Shown here in pieces: positions 1 through 9,255 of a stretch of 64,000 bases of DNA; position 1 is the stretch's first letter; every line of letters starts with the position of its first letter. The stretch lies in contig JACKIU010000002.1 of assembly GCA_020638295.1 (NCBI GenBank), positions 124,001-188,000 on the forward strand, given 5' to 3'. Made by a program: the position numbers and the translations under genes. The notes beneath the pieces were generated by a model that was not told the origin of the DNA, did no database searches, and worked only from the letters and a program-made list of their open reading frames with translations. The stretch comes from Rhodospirillales bacterium (GTDB lineage: Bacteria; Pseudomonadota; Alphaproteobacteria; Micavibrionales; Micavibrionaceae).

Positions 1-437
1 ATACGCTTCAGTGCAGAATCAATCTCGTCATCGCCCGGCTCAGCCACCAGTTTCGTCAGCTTAAGGCCTTTGAGCTCAGCCACCTTAAATTCAGGCATCG
101 CTTCAACCTGAACGGTGTAAACCAGATCATTGCCTTCGCCGAAATCCTTGCTTTTGACTTCGATCTTCGGCTGCAAAGCCGGCTTGATTTTCTTATCAGC
201 CAGAGCTTTCTGAGATGTTTCATTGACAGCCGCTTCCAGAACCTCACCCAATACAGCCTTACCATAACGCTGCTTCAACATCGCCAAAGGCACCTTGCCC
301 GGACGGAAACCCGGCATACGGGCTGTCTTGCCCACTTCTTGAAGTTTTACATCAACACGTTTGTCGATATCATTGGCCGGAATGGTAATTTCCAGCTCGT
401 GGTTCAAACCTTCAGACTTTAATTCTTTAACTTTCAT
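1..437 (-). CDS. tig: Trigger factor, N-terminal part (cut by the window edge)
   Basis: This is the ribosome-associated peptidyl-prolyl isomerase and chaperone that meets nascent chains at the exit tunnel. Translation on the minus strand from the ATG at 437 gives about 145 residues starting MKVKELKSEGLNHELEITI, with the ribosome-docking segment GFRPGKVP at about residues 43 to 50, which matches the family GFRxGKxP signature. The reading frame runs off the left edge, so the isomerase and C-terminal chaperone domains lie outside. In most genomes tig precedes clpP-clpX-lon; those genes would lie to the left. Confidence 0.93.
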   Translation of the reverse strand, partial: MKVKELKSEGLNHELEITIPANDIDKRVDVKLQEVGKTARMPGFRPGKVPLAMLKQRYGKAVLGEVLEAAVNETSQKALADKKIKPALQPKIEVKSKDFGEGNDLVYTVQVEAMPEFKVAELKGLKLTKLVAEPGDDEIDSALKR

Positions 438-516
438 AGCAGCGCTCTTTAATTTTATAAAAATAGATGTGGAGCTTCGTTTAGCCGATAATCTCAGGCT
501 TTTCAAGCCTTCATTC

Positions 517-543
517 TTGACAGGTGAAAAAATAGACTATAAC
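517..543 (+). promoter_or_regulatory. Promoter of tRNA-Leu
   Basis: A TTGACA box (517-522) and a TATAAC box (538-543) are separated by 15 bases, about 20 bases before the tRNA-Leu gene. The spacer is slightly short for a vegetative sigma factor; reading the -35 one base earlier gives 16. The assignment rests on position and the close match of both boxes. Confidence 0.5.
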
Positions 544-563
544 TGACTACGAAACATCATCAC

Positions 564-648
<85 letters not shown>

Positions 649-658
649 TCCCCCACAA

Positions 659-747
659 TGTCATCCCCAGCGAAGCCGAGAGATCTTACAACCATTGACT
701 TTCGAAGATCTCTCCACTTTGGGCTACGCACTACGGTCGAGATGACA
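659..747 (+). repeat. Dispersed palindromic repeat, family 1
   Basis: The element begins TGTCATCCCCAGCGAAG and ends GGTCGAGATGACA, so the termini are inverted copies of each other. Related copies lie at 42816-42906 and 45617-45701. It occupies the gap between tRNA-Leu and the nnr reading frame and supplies the last codons and stop of that frame. It resembles REP or MITE-like elements; no transposase is nearby. Confidence 0.75.
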
Positions 748-1318
748 GAGAGCGTAAAATTTCAGGAATCATATCAATCAGGTCAGAAGCCACCAGTCCG
801 GCTCCGAATTTCAACGCCGCATCCCCATGCATCCAGACTGCCGCGCAAGAGGCTTCAAACGGAGGCATTCCTTGCGCCATCAGCCCCGCAATCATCCCCG
901 CCAGCACATCACCTGACCCCGCCGTGGCCAAATACGGCGATGCATGCGTATTGATAACCGCCCGCCCGTCCGGATGGGCAATCACCGTATCGGCCCCTTT
1001 CAGAACGATAACCGCACCGATCTGCGCCGCCGCCGCCCGTGCCTTCTCAAGCTTCGCACCCGTCAAATCAGGAAAAGCCCGGGCAAATTCGCCCTCATGC
1101 GGAGTCAGAACGTAAAAAACGTCCCTCTCCCATCCCTCCCCCCCTTGGGGGGGAGGATTCAGGTGGGGGGGTAAATCATTGAGGGCATCCGCATCTAAAA
1201 CCGTCGGCACATCACTCTCATAATCCGGTTTCACACTTAAACCACCCGGCCCGTAAAGCCGCGCCGACACGCGCTCTGCCTGTTCGCCTTGATCATAAAC
1301 CAGAATATGCGCAGACAA
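731..1318 (-). CDS. nnr: ADP/ATP-dependent NAD(P)H-hydrate dehydratase domain, separated from its N-terminal half by a frameshift
   Basis: This frame encodes the C-terminal kinase-like half of the bifunctional Nnr enzyme, which dehydrates damaged NAD(P)HX back to NAD(P)H. Visible motifs are VLDADALN, LTPHEGEF and the nucleotide site TAGSGDVLAGMIAGL. The true frame extends upstream to about 1333, where one base appears to be missing relative to the epimerase half, so the listed start is only the first alternative start codon after the break. A proline- and glycine-rich insertion, PPHLNPPPQGGEG, sits between DADALN and LTPHEGEF and is encoded by a palindrome. The final residues SLSSRP and the stop codon come from a dispersed repeat. 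Confidence 0.8.
   Translation of the reverse strand: MSAHILVYDQGEQAERVSARLYGPGGLSVKPDYESDVPTVLDADALNDLPPHLNPPPQGGEGWERDVFYVLTPHEGEFARAFPDLTGAKLEKARAAAAQIGAVIVLKGADTVIAHPDGRAVINTHASPYLATAGSGDVLAGMIAGLMAQGMPPFEASCAAVWMHGDAALKFGAGLVASDLIDMIPEILRSLSSRP
1122..1172 (-). repeat. GC-rich palindrome inserted in frame inside nnr
   Basis: A run of C with a central TT followed by a run of G forms a near-perfect palindrome at about 1134-1158, continued by a second G-rich arm. It encodes PPHLNPPPQGGEG without breaking the frame. Residues of this type are not part of the Nnr fold as I know it, so I read it as a small repeat element inserted in a surface loop. Confidence 0.6.
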
Positions 1319-2148
1319 GCCGGCCCGGTAAACATCGCCCGTCCCTTCGGTGCAATTACGCTCACCAGCCCCGCACCAATCCGCGCACAGGCTTCCGCCG
1401 CAAGACGCGTCGCTCCGGTCAACTTCGGTGCTCCATAAATTTGTGCCGCACCGCTGTCATATTTATGAGCATACGGCATTTTATCCGGCCACGCCGCCAG
1501 CCATAACGCAGGCACATTCTCTAATGCCTCATGCTCAAAATCCGCCGTAATCCCGATATCGGCCACACGCACATCGCCACAAAATGCCGCCCCCGGCATC
1601 AACACATGACCCAGCTTCTTCCGGTGAAACGTAATCGTAAAATCAGCCTGCAACGCATGCTCATCGACCTCGCCTGTATCCCCATTCACCCCCGATGCGA
1701 TATCGACCGCGACCACCGGGCACTCCACCCGATCAAAAACATCCGCAACCGGCGTTTTCAACACACCTTTAAATCCCGTCCCGAAGACCGCATCAACGAC
1801 CAGATCGGCCTCGCCCACCTCAATATCCTCAAAACGAACCGTCTCACCCCACCACTGATTATAGGCCTTGAGCGCATCGCCTTTAAGGCTTTCGCCATTC
1901 ATCAGACACGCACACACAACTTCCCGCTTGGCCTTGCGCAGCAGCTCCGCCACCACAAACCCGTCCCCGCCGTTATTTCCCGGCCCGCACAGCACCACAA
2001 TCCGCTGCGCCTCCGGATAAACCTCCAGAATAAACTCCGCCACCGCCGCCCCGGCATTAGACATCAGCGTAAAACCTTCGACGCCGCCTGCAATCGTCGC
2101 CCGGTCGGCTTCAGCCATCTGCGTCGTCGTTAAAATCTCGTAGGGCAT
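1237..2148 (-). CDS. nnr: NAD(P)H-hydrate epimerase domain of Nnr (frameshifted at its C-terminal side)
   Basis: The N-terminal YjeF domain interconverts the R and S forms of hydrated NAD(P)H. Visible features are the glycine-rich GPGNNGGDGFVVAELL at about residues 55 to 70, VDAVFGTGFKG at about 117 to 127, and VAVDIASGVNGDTG, all typical of the family. After about residue 260 the native frame enters the dehydratase half (IGAGLVSVIAPKGRA), but a single missing base near 1333 sends this frame into an unrelated tail of about 30 residues. With 731-1318 it would form one protein of about 475 residues. The cause is either a real inactivating mutation or a sequencing error. Confidence 0.85.
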   Translation of the reverse strand: MPYEILTTTQMAEADRATIAGGVEGFTLMSNAGAAVAEFILEVYPEAQRIVVLCGPGNNGGDGFVVAELLRKAKREVVCACLMNGESLKGDALKAYNQWWGETVRFEDIEVGEADLVVDAVFGTGFKGVLKTPVADVFDRVECPVVAVDIASGVNGDTGEVDEHALQADFTITFHRKKLGHVLMPGAAFCGDVRVADIGITADFEHEALENVPALWLAAWPDKMPYAHKYDSGAAQIYGAPKLTGATRLAAEACARIGAGLVSVIAPKGRAMFTGPACLRIFWFMIKANRQSACRRGFTGRVV

Positions 2149-2176
2149 TTATTTTCATCCTTATTATTCAAAGCAC

Positions 2177-2205
2177 TTGACGTTTTATACCGCAAAACCT
2201 TATAC
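2177..2205 (+). promoter_or_regulatory. Promoter of tRNA-His
   Basis: A TTGACG box (2177-2182) and a TTATAC box (2200-2205) are separated by exactly 17 bases. The predicted transcription start lies about 10 bases before the tRNA-His gene at 2222. Confidence 0.65.
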
Positions 2206-2221
2206 AACTAAAATTCATTGT

Positions 2222-2298
2222 GGCGACCGTAGCTCAGCTGGTAGAGCCCTCGGTTGTGATCCGAGTTGTCGCGGGTTCGAGTCCCGTCGGTCGCCCCA
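2222..2298 (+). tRNA. tRNA-His (anticodon GTG)
   Basis: The anticodon stem CTCGG/CCGAG encloses loop TTGTGAT with anticodon GTG. The acceptor stem GCGACCG/CGGTCGC is extended by an encoded G(-1) at 2222 that can pair with C73 at 2295, the hallmark of bacterial tRNA-His. CCA is encoded (2296-2298). Confidence 0.96.
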
Positions 2299-2378
2299 TC
2301 ATTTTTCAAAATCATACATCTTGTAAAATGCGTCTCGCAAAGTAAAATGCGCTTTGCAAGAAAAGGATACAAGCCCCC

Positions 2379-3806
2379 ATGAGCGCCGCACCAAAATTCA
2401 AAAACATTGCCGAATTCCTCAAATATATCAAAGAGAGCGACATCCAGTATGTCGATATGAATTTCACCGACCTGCGCGGCAAATGGCAACACACCAGCGA
2501 ATACGCTCCTGAACTGGACGAATACAAACTTGACCGCGGTATTTTTTTCGACGGCTCTTCCATCGCCGGATGGCAGCCAATCAACAATTCCGACATGATC
2601 ATGAAGCCCGATCTTTCAACTGTGGTTATCGACCCGTTCGCCGCCCAGCGCACGCTTAAAATTTTCTGCGACATTCATGATCCCTCTACCGGCAAGCCCT
2701 ACATGCTCGACCCCCGTTCTGTCGCCAAAGCCGCCGAAAAGCATCTCAAAGCCAGCGGTCTTGCCGATACCGCCTATTTCGGCCCCGAAGCCGAATTCTT
2801 CATTTTTGATGATGTCAAAATCGATATCAAGATGAACAAGGTCGGCTTTGAAATCGATAGCGAGGAAGGTCCGTACAACTCTGGCCGTCACTACGACACC
2901 AGCAATATGGGCCACCGCCCGGGTGTCAAAGGCGGCTATTTCCCTGAAAGCCCGGTCGACCAGCTCTCAGACATTCGCGGTGAAATGCTGACAGTGCTCG
3001 CCAGCATGGGCGTCGAGGTTGAAAAGCACCACCATGAAGTTGCCCCGTCACAATGCGAACTCGGAATCAAATTCTCGACCCTGCTCGGCAGCGCTGATAA
3101 CATCCAGCTTTACAAACATGTCGTACACAACGTGGCCAACAGCTACGGCAAAACCGCCACCTTTATGCCCAAACCGATTTTCGGCGATAACGGCTCAGGT
3201 ATGCATGTGCACCAGTCACTATGGAAAGCCGGCAAACCGCTCTTTGCCGGTGACGGCTATGCCAGCCTGTCTGAAACCGCGCTCTATTATATCGGCGGTA
3301 TTATCAGACACGCCCGTGCCTTAAACGCCTTTACCAACCCCTCAACCAACAGCTATAAACGCCTGGTCCCGGGCTACGAAGCACCCGTGCTGTTGGCCTA
3401 TTCTGCCCGCAACCGTTCAGCCTCCTGCCGCATTCCTTATTCCGCCAGCCCCAAAGGCAAGCGCGTGGAAATCCGCTTCCCTGACTGTACAGCAAACCCG
3501 TATCTGGCGTTTGCCGCCATGTTGATGGCCGGTCTGGATGGCGTCGAAAACAAGATCCACCCCGGTGAAGCGATGGACAAAAACCTCTACAATCTACCCG
3601 CAGCAGAGCAAGCCAAGATCCCACAGGTCTGCCATTCTCTGCGCACCGCCCTCAACGCGCTACGCACCGATCACGACTTCCTCCTCAAAGGAAATGTCTT
3701 CACTCCAGAACTCATCGAATCTTACATCGGCTTAAAGAAAGAAGAAAACGAAGCCTATGAAACGATGGTCCACCCCATCGAATATAAGCTCTACTACTCG
3801 TCGTAA
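2379..3806 (+). CDS. glnA: Glutamine synthetase, type I
   Basis: GlnA condenses glutamate and ammonia with ATP hydrolysis and is the main ammonium-assimilating enzyme of the cytosol, active as a dodecamer. The 475-residue product has the GSI landmarks FDGSSIAGW, GPEAEFFIF, NGSGMHVHQSLW and KRLVPGYEAPV. Tyr404 in DKNLYNLPAAE matches the adenylylation site of GSI-beta enzymes, so activity is probably tuned by GlnE. The start has an AAAAGGA ribosome-binding site. The leader after tRNA-His contains a short inverted repeat, GCAAAG/CTTTGC, at about 2337-2358. No glnB precedes it, unlike many relatives. Confidence 0.97.
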   Translation: MSAAPKFKNIAEFLKYIKESDIQYVDMNFTDLRGKWQHTSEYAPELDEYKLDRGIFFDGSSIAGWQPINNSDMIMKPDLSTVVIDPFAAQRTLKIFCDIHDPSTGKPYMLDPRSVAKAAEKHLKASGLADTAYFGPEAEFFIFDDVKIDIKMNKVGFEIDSEEGPYNSGRHYDTSNMGHRPGVKGGYFPESPVDQLSDIRGEMLTVLASMGVEVEKHHHEVAPSQCELGIKFSTLLGSADNIQLYKHVVHNVANSYGKTATFMPKPIFGDNGSGMHVHQSLWKAGKPLFAGDGYASLSETALYYIGGIIRHARALNAFTNPSTNSYKRLVPGYEAPVLLAYSARNRSASCRIPYSASPKGKRVEIRFPDCTANPYLAFAAMLMAGLDGVENKIHPGEAMDKNLYNLPAAEQAKIPQVCHSLRTALNALRTDHDFLLKGNVFTPELIESYIGLKKEENEAYETMVHPIEYKLYYSS

Positions 3807-3817
3807 ACTATACGGCT

Positions 3818-5005
3818 TTAATCATCGTCAGCAGAATCGGAATTCGATCTGGGCCTGATTTCGTTCACGACCAGCTTGTAGGTTTCGACATTTCGGGCCC
3901 ATTTGAAATATTCTTCGTCACGTGAAGGTGTGAACAAGGACACAAAATAATAATAATCTCCGGCAGACATAGCCGTTAACCACAATTCATGATCAATAAG
4001 CCTCTTCTCATCAGGTATGGCTTGATAAACCTGCGTATCGACAAAATCGAACCGGTCTCCCAAAATGAAGTCATCCCGGGCCTCAATAACCTCCCCCATA
4101 ATCAAACCTTTTTTGAGCAGATCCTCCTTAAAAACCTCTAACTCATCTTCAAGAGTTTCAGTGTCATAAATTGACACAAGGGTAACAACAATTTGTCCAT
4201 CAAGACGCAAAGTCTTCCTACGCGCGTCATTCTCAACACTGTATGTATTAACAAGCTGCACCTCCAGCCGATCAATAGTGCGGATCGGCATCGCTTTCAA
4301 CTTCCAGCTTTCCGGGTATCGTAGCTCCGCTAAATCAAGAAACGGGTAAGTCTCCATTTTTTCAATATAGTCTTTTACAACTACGGTCGGCGCAAAAGAA
4401 TCCAATATCATTTTTTGCATAACCTTTTCATCATGCCAGCGCTCAACGGGCACAACATATTGCGCATATAAAACATATTTTCCATTCGTAATAACAGCCG
4501 CCCGCGCAACATAGCTAATATTATCCCGGATAAACACATAAAGAACTTCGGCATAATTGTCGTCGTGTATAGTCAACCCCTGCACATTATGCCCGCTGGT
4601 CAGAAGATACTGCATAAGCCACTGTTCGACAGTCATATAATAGTCCATCCCCATGGCCTCAACCGTCAAATAACTGCGCTCGGAATACAAATCAGGCGGA
4701 CCGTAAAACCGGACAATCTCTCCCATAATCTTTTTACTGATCGATACATTTTCCAGACCGCCCCGTGTCATATCTGTCCAGCCATTAGGCGTGCGCATTT
4801 TAAAATGCAGCGCTTTATCTTCAAAAGATTCATTCACAAGCTCATCGGTCTTACTGAGAAATTCTTCTTCAGAAAGCAGCTCAAATTCCGGCATCTTTTT
4901 ACGGAACTGCTCCAGAACCTTCTGCGCCTGACCGATATGCGGCCAGACCGCAAATGCCATGAACAAAGCAATAAACAAGAAAGAAGGCTGACAAGTACGC
5001 TTCAT
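3818..5005 (-). CDS. Secreted protein of unknown function with two similar halves
   Basis: I do not recognise this 395-residue protein. It starts with a clear signal peptide (hydrophobic stretch FLFIALFMAFAVW, likely cleavage after GQA at about residue 27). The mature part appears to hold two related domains, roughly residues 60-210 and 225-385. Each starts with a sequence like a PsbP or DcrB-type fold (FKMRTPNGWTD and LRYPESWKL) and ends in a strand-rich segment followed by a helix (YVLYAQYVV and YYYFVSLFTP). This is pattern reading, not a family match. The acidic tail is SNSDSADDD. It stands alone, convergent with glnA and divergent from parE. Confidence 0.7.
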   Translation of the reverse strand: MKRTCQPSFLFIALFMAFAVWPHIGQAQKVLEQFRKKMPEFELLSEEEFLSKTDELVNESFEDKALHFKMRTPNGWTDMTRGGLENVSISKKIMGEIVRFYGPPDLYSERSYLTVEAMGMDYYMTVEQWLMQYLLTSGHNVQGLTIHDDNYAEVLYVFIRDNISYVARAAVITNGKYVLYAQYVVPVERWHDEKVMQKMILDSFAPTVVVKDYIEKMETYPFLDLAELRYPESWKLKAMPIRTIDRLEVQLVNTYSVENDARRKTLRLDGQIVVTLVSIYDTETLEDELEVFKEDLLKKGLIMGEVIEARDDFILGDRFDFVDTQVYQAIPDEKRLIDHELWLTAMSAGDYYYFVSLFTPSRDEEYFKWARNVETYKLVVNEIRPRSNSDSADDD

Positions 5006-5233
5006 GTATCCAACACCTCTTATCTAGGGCCTCGACAAAACCGAATGAGTACAAATCTCATTGTAACATATCTGTGCCCGAACTTTCCAAAACAACATGC
5101 TTTTGATTTTTTCGCTGATAACTCTGCGCAAAGCCTTGATTTACAGGCCATAGCGCTTTAGACAGAAAAGAAAAGCGCAATTTTAACGCCCACCCAAAAG
5201 TGGCCGCGTATAGTATAGCATGAGTGTAATTAT

Positions 5234-7273
5234 ATGTCCGACTTATTCGCATCCGATCGCCCCGCAAAGAGTAATGATTACGACGCATCGTCAATCGAAG
5301 TGCTCGAAGGTCTTGAACCGGTCCGCAAACGCCCGGGCATGTACATCGGCGGCACCGATGAGCGCGCCCTGCACCACCTTGCGGGCGAAATCCTCGATAA
5401 CTCCATGGACGAAGCCGTCGCCGGACACGCCGACTGGATTGAAATCGCTTTAGAGGCCGATTATTCCCTCGTCATCCGCGATAACGGCCGCGGCATCCCC
5501 GTTGACGAACACCCCAAATATCCCGGAAAATCCGCCCTCGAAATCATTCTGACCACCCTGCATTCGGGCGGTAAGTTTTCCGGGCAGAACTACGACACCT
5601 CTGGCGGTTTACACGGCGTCGGCATTTCGGTCGTCAACGCCCTGTCCGATGAGATGTGGGTCGAAGTCGCTCGCGAAAAGAACCTCTACCGCCAAAGCTT
5701 TTCCCGTGGCCTGCCAACCTCAAAAATTGAACATCTCGGCTCCGTCAACAACCGCCGCGGTACCACCGTATCCTTTCACCCGGACCCGGAAATCTTCGGT
5801 GACAAAGCCCATTTCAAGCCCGGCTGGCTGTTCCAGATGGCCCGTTCAAAAGCCTACCTCTATTCCGGTGTTGAAATCCGCTGGAAATGCACCCCCGAAA
5901 TCATCCCCGAAGACAGCAAAGTTACGCCCGAGGCTGTCTTCCACTTCCCCGGCGGACTGAAAGATTATCTCGAAGCCTCCCTTAAAGGGCGCAAAACCGT
6001 CATTCCCAAACCATTTGCCGGCAAAGCCGACCTGCCCGACAATGAAGGCCGCGCCGAATTCGCCATCACCTGGCCGGAAAACGGCGAAGGGTTCATCCAT
6101 TCCTACTGCAACACCGTGCCCACCCCGCAAGGCGGCACACACGAAACCGGCCTGCGTACCGCACTATCCCGTGCCCTGCGCGCCTATGGCGAGATGACCG
6201 GCGTCAAAAAGGCCGGGATCATCACTGCCGACGACATCATGGGCAGCGCCGTCATACTGCTCTCGGTTTTCATCCGCGACCCGCAATTTCAGGGCCAGAC
6301 CAAGGAAAAACTCGCCAGCCCGACCGTGTCCAAATGGGTCGACACCGCCATCAAGGACCATTTCGACCTCTGGCTCTCCAGCGACCCGGCCTCGGCCACC
6401 AAGCTCCTGAACGCCATCATCCTGCGGGCCGAAGAACGCATGCGCCGCAAAATGGATCGCGTGCAAGCCCGCAAAAGCGCCACGCAAAAACTTCGACTGC
6501 CCGGCAAACTTGCCGACTGCTCTCGTGCCAACGCCGAAGACACGGAGTTGTTCATCGTCGAGGGGGACAGCGCAGGCGGTTCAGCCAAACAAGGGCGCAG
6601 CCGCGAAACACAGGCCATCCTCCCGTTGCGTGGAAAAATCCTCAACGTGGTCAGCGCCACCGCCGATAAAATTCGCGCAAATCAGGAAATTCAGGACCTC
6701 ATCCAGGCGCTGGGCTGCGGCGCAGGCCCTGATTTCCATCTATCCAATCTGCGCTATGAACGCGTCATCATTATGACCGATGCGGATGTTGACGGCGCGC
6801 ATATTGCCGCGCTGCTCATCACCTTTTTCTACACCCAGATGCGCGAACTGATCGAAGAAGGCCACCTTTACTTGGCCCAGCCGCCGCTCTACCGCCTCGT
6901 CTCTGGTCCCACCAGCGCCTATGCGATGGATGACGAGCACAAAAACAAACTGATGGAAACCAAGGAATTCAAAGGCAAAAAGGTCGAAGTCAGCCGCTTT
7001 AAAGGTCTCGGCGAAATGCCGGCAAAGCAGCTTAAAGAAACCACGATGGACCCGAAAACCCGTACCCTGCTGCGCGTCACCCTCCCCGAAGCCGCCGCCA
7101 CGGTCGCGTTAGGACTCGCCGGAGAAGAGTTTGAAGGTGAAAACCCGCTCGAAGCCGGTGCCTCACAGGCCGACATTGATGATCTCGTTGATCGCCTCAT
7201 GGGCAAAAACGCGGAAAAGCGATTTCAGTTCATTCAGGATAACGCCGAGTTTGCCAGCAATATTGACGTTTAA
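5234..7273 (+). CDS. parE: DNA topoisomerase IV subunit B
   Basis: ParE is the ATPase subunit of topoisomerase IV, which unlinks daughter chromosomes. The 679-residue protein has the GHKL ATPase residues in EILDNSMDEAVAGHADW and DNGRGIPVDEHPKY, the sequence GGLHGVGISVVNALS, a TOPRIM acidic motif EGDSAGGSAKQGR at about residue 441 and DADVDGAHI at about residue 515. It is ParE rather than GyrB by its short length and lack of a GyrB insertion. Its partner ParC is at 55095-57338. The next gene begins 26 bases after its stop. Confidence 0.95.
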   Translation: MSDLFASDRPAKSNDYDASSIEVLEGLEPVRKRPGMYIGGTDERALHHLAGEILDNSMDEAVAGHADWIEIALEADYSLVIRDNGRGIPVDEHPKYPGKSALEIILTTLHSGGKFSGQNYDTSGGLHGVGISVVNALSDEMWVEVAREKNLYRQSFSRGLPTSKIEHLGSVNNRRGTTVSFHPDPEIFGDKAHFKPGWLFQMARSKAYLYSGVEIRWKCTPEIIPEDSKVTPEAVFHFPGGLKDYLEASLKGRKTVIPKPFAGKADLPDNEGRAEFAITWPENGEGFIHSYCNTVPTPQGGTHETGLRTALSRALRAYGEMTGVKKAGIITADDIMGSAVILLSVFIRDPQFQGQTKEKLASPTVSKWVDTAIKDHFDLWLSSDPASATKLLNAIILRAEERMRRKMDRVQARKSATQKLRLPGKLADCSRANAEDTELFIVEGDSAGGSAKQGRSRETQAILPLRGKILNVVSATADKIRANQEIQDLIQALGCGAGPDFHLSNLRYERVIIMTDADVDGAHIAALLITFFYTQMRELIEEGHLYLAQPPLYRLVSGPTSAYAMDDEHKNKLMETKEFKGKKVEVSRFKGLGEMPAKQLKETTMDPKTRTLLRVTLPEAAATVALGLAGEEFEGENPLEAGASQADIDDLVDRLMGKNAEKRFQFIQDNAEFASNIDV

Positions 7274-7299
7274 CAAACATACAGAGATGATAAGGCGTC

Positions 7300-9231
7300 A
7301 TGAAACGCCCGATTTTAATTCTCGCACTCCTGATCATGACCGGAGCCATCGGCGTCACCGGTTATGCATGGCTGAACGCCCCCCGACAACTTGAAACCGG
7401 ACTTCAACAGGCCCTGAAGAAAGCAGGTTTTGAGAATTACACACTTCCTTCCGCTCAAAAAAAACTCGGCCAATCACTCTATAGCGAAATCACCCTCGAC
7501 CCTGATCGCTTCAGCACCGTCAAAACCCTCAGAATCAGCTATAGCCCACTAAAACTCCTCCTTTTCAAAAAGATCGATTCCATAGAGCTGACCGGCCTCG
7601 ATTTGACGGGAGAACTCACCCCCCAAGGCCAAATCAGCATCGCCGGCAAAACTCGGAATGAAAACACAATCTCACTCCTCCAGACACTGAAAACCGCAAA
7701 AAACATAGAGATTAAAAACGCCCGCCTCTCCTTGCTCAGCCAACAATGGGGCGGCATTACGATTGAACTCGACGCGCAACTGCGCAACCGGCGATCAAAT
7801 ACCGACATTCAGGGCCGGGTCAAAGCAACCCAAAGCCAGCTCAGCCTCAACGCAAATATGGAAGGCCAAATCACCGACGAAGGCTTTTGGGACCTGCGCA
7901 TGGAGCTTGAACAAGGCAAATTTGCCCTCGAAAACCTCAAAGCCACGCGCCTCGCAGGAATCATAAATATCAGCGGCTCAAATCTCGGCGATATAAGACT
8001 GCTCGGAGAACTCGAATCCGGCGGCCTGAACGTCATGGGCTTCCCCTGGCAGGAAGCCGCCATCACCATCGACGGATCGGTTCATGAACCGCGGATGATC
8101 CTCGCAGCCAAATCAACCGGCATTGAAGACATCGAACTTGGGCTGAGCATTCCAAACATGCGTACGCCCTCAATATTTTCCGGAAACCTGCATATCAAAA
8201 CACTCGCCAACGCCTTTGATTACCTCCGGCAACAAAATAAACTGCCGATTCCACAGAGCGCCCTGACAGAGCTTGCTCCACTCAACGACATCCAGATCGA
8301 TTTTTCACACCAAAAAGACTTAATCTTAAATATTAAAAATGAAGATCAGCTCATTGATATAAAATCAGATATAGTCATAAATAAAAACAGTTACGATGGG
8401 AAAATTCAGGCCGCTCTGCTCTCCATGGCCAGCCTCACCTCTATTCCCAACGCTGTCGGCACCGTCAATCTGCAAGGAGAATTCACAGGGTCAAACAAAA
8501 CGATCGCCGGAAGCCTGCAGCTGGACCTGTCCAAAGACAGCGTTTTACCCTACGGCGTCATGATGCTGACAACCGACAATGCCCGCCTTACACTTGATGA
8601 TTGGCAAAAACTGACCGGCCCGAGCGTAAAATCGGTGAACTGTAGGCTTCGAAACCTTAAGCCCGAGCATCACTGCACCCTTTCCCTTCAAATACAGAAA
8701 GGCCAGATCACTCCCGGCGCACTCAGTTTGAAGGTTGCAGGCATCGATTTGAACGTCCCCGGCATTGACAAACCGCCCCCTGAAAAACCGTACAAAACAC
8801 TGATCAAAATCAATGAGGCCGACATCAACGCCATATTCAGCGCACTCAAAAAAACAGGCTGGAGCGGCACAGGCTACATGACCGGTAACGCCGCGCTCGT
8901 CAGGAAAAACGACCGCCTCCACATCGAAAATCTGTACCTGAAAAATAAGGGCATCGGCATCCTTAAGCTCAAAGACGAAAGGCTCTTTAAACTCATGGAA
9001 ATGGAAGAGCTGGAAAAAGAAACCATGAAACTGGCTCTGGAAAACTTTCACTACGATATGCTTGAAATCAAAGTCTCCGGTGCATTACCCGATGATGTGA
9101 CCATCTCGGTTTTCGGCAGGGGCAAAAACCCTGGCCTGATGCAAGGCCGCACCTTTTCACTGGACTTCAAAGCCCGGCCCGACTTCACAGCCCTGATCAA
9201 CACACTATTTCCAGTAACAAAAACAAACTGA
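7300..9231 (+). CDS. YdbH/AsmA-like envelope protein
   Basis: The 643-residue product has one N-terminal membrane anchor (LILALLIMTGAIGVTGYAWL) and a long periplasmic part rich in short beta repeats such as IEIKNARLSLLSQQW and LTGDLT-like turns. This is the pattern of AsmA, TamB and YdbH proteins, which bridge the periplasm and move phospholipids to the outer membrane. The C-terminal third (SVFGRGKNPGLMQGRTFSLDFKARPDF) recalls YdbH. The assignment to YdbH specifically is tentative. It is probably co-transcribed with parE. Confidence 0.65.
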   Translation: MKRPILILALLIMTGAIGVTGYAWLNAPRQLETGLQQALKKAGFENYTLPSAQKKLGQSLYSEITLDPDRFSTVKTLRISYSPLKLLLFKKIDSIELTGLDLTGELTPQGQISIAGKTRNENTISLLQTLKTAKNIEIKNARLSLLSQQWGGITIELDAQLRNRRSNTDIQGRVKATQSQLSLNANMEGQITDEGFWDLRMELEQGKFALENLKATRLAGIINISGSNLGDIRLLGELESGGLNVMGFPWQEAAITIDGSVHEPRMILAAKSTGIEDIELGLSIPNMRTPSIFSGNLHIKTLANAFDYLRQQNKLPIPQSALTELAPLNDIQIDFSHQKDLILNIKNEDQLIDIKSDIVINKNSYDGKIQAALLSMASLTSIPNAVGTVNLQGEFTGSNKTIAGSLQLDLSKDSVLPYGVMMLTTDNARLTLDDWQKLTGPSVKSVNCRLRNLKPEHHCTLSLQIQKGQITPGALSLKVAGIDLNVPGIDKPPPEKPYKTLIKINEADINAIFSALKKTGWSGTGYMTGNAALVRKNDRLHIENLYLKNKGIGILKLKDERLFKLMEMEELEKETMKLALENFHYDMLEIKVSGALPDDVTISVFGRGKNPGLMQGRTFSLDFKARPDFTALINTLFPVTKTN

Positions 9232-9255
9232 ATGCTCTTTCAAAGATTTAAAGAG

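Noticed and set aside
56..265. Open frame of 69 residues on the minus strand
   Set aside because: It is an alternative frame of the trigger factor gene, which translates correctly in the frame starting at 437.
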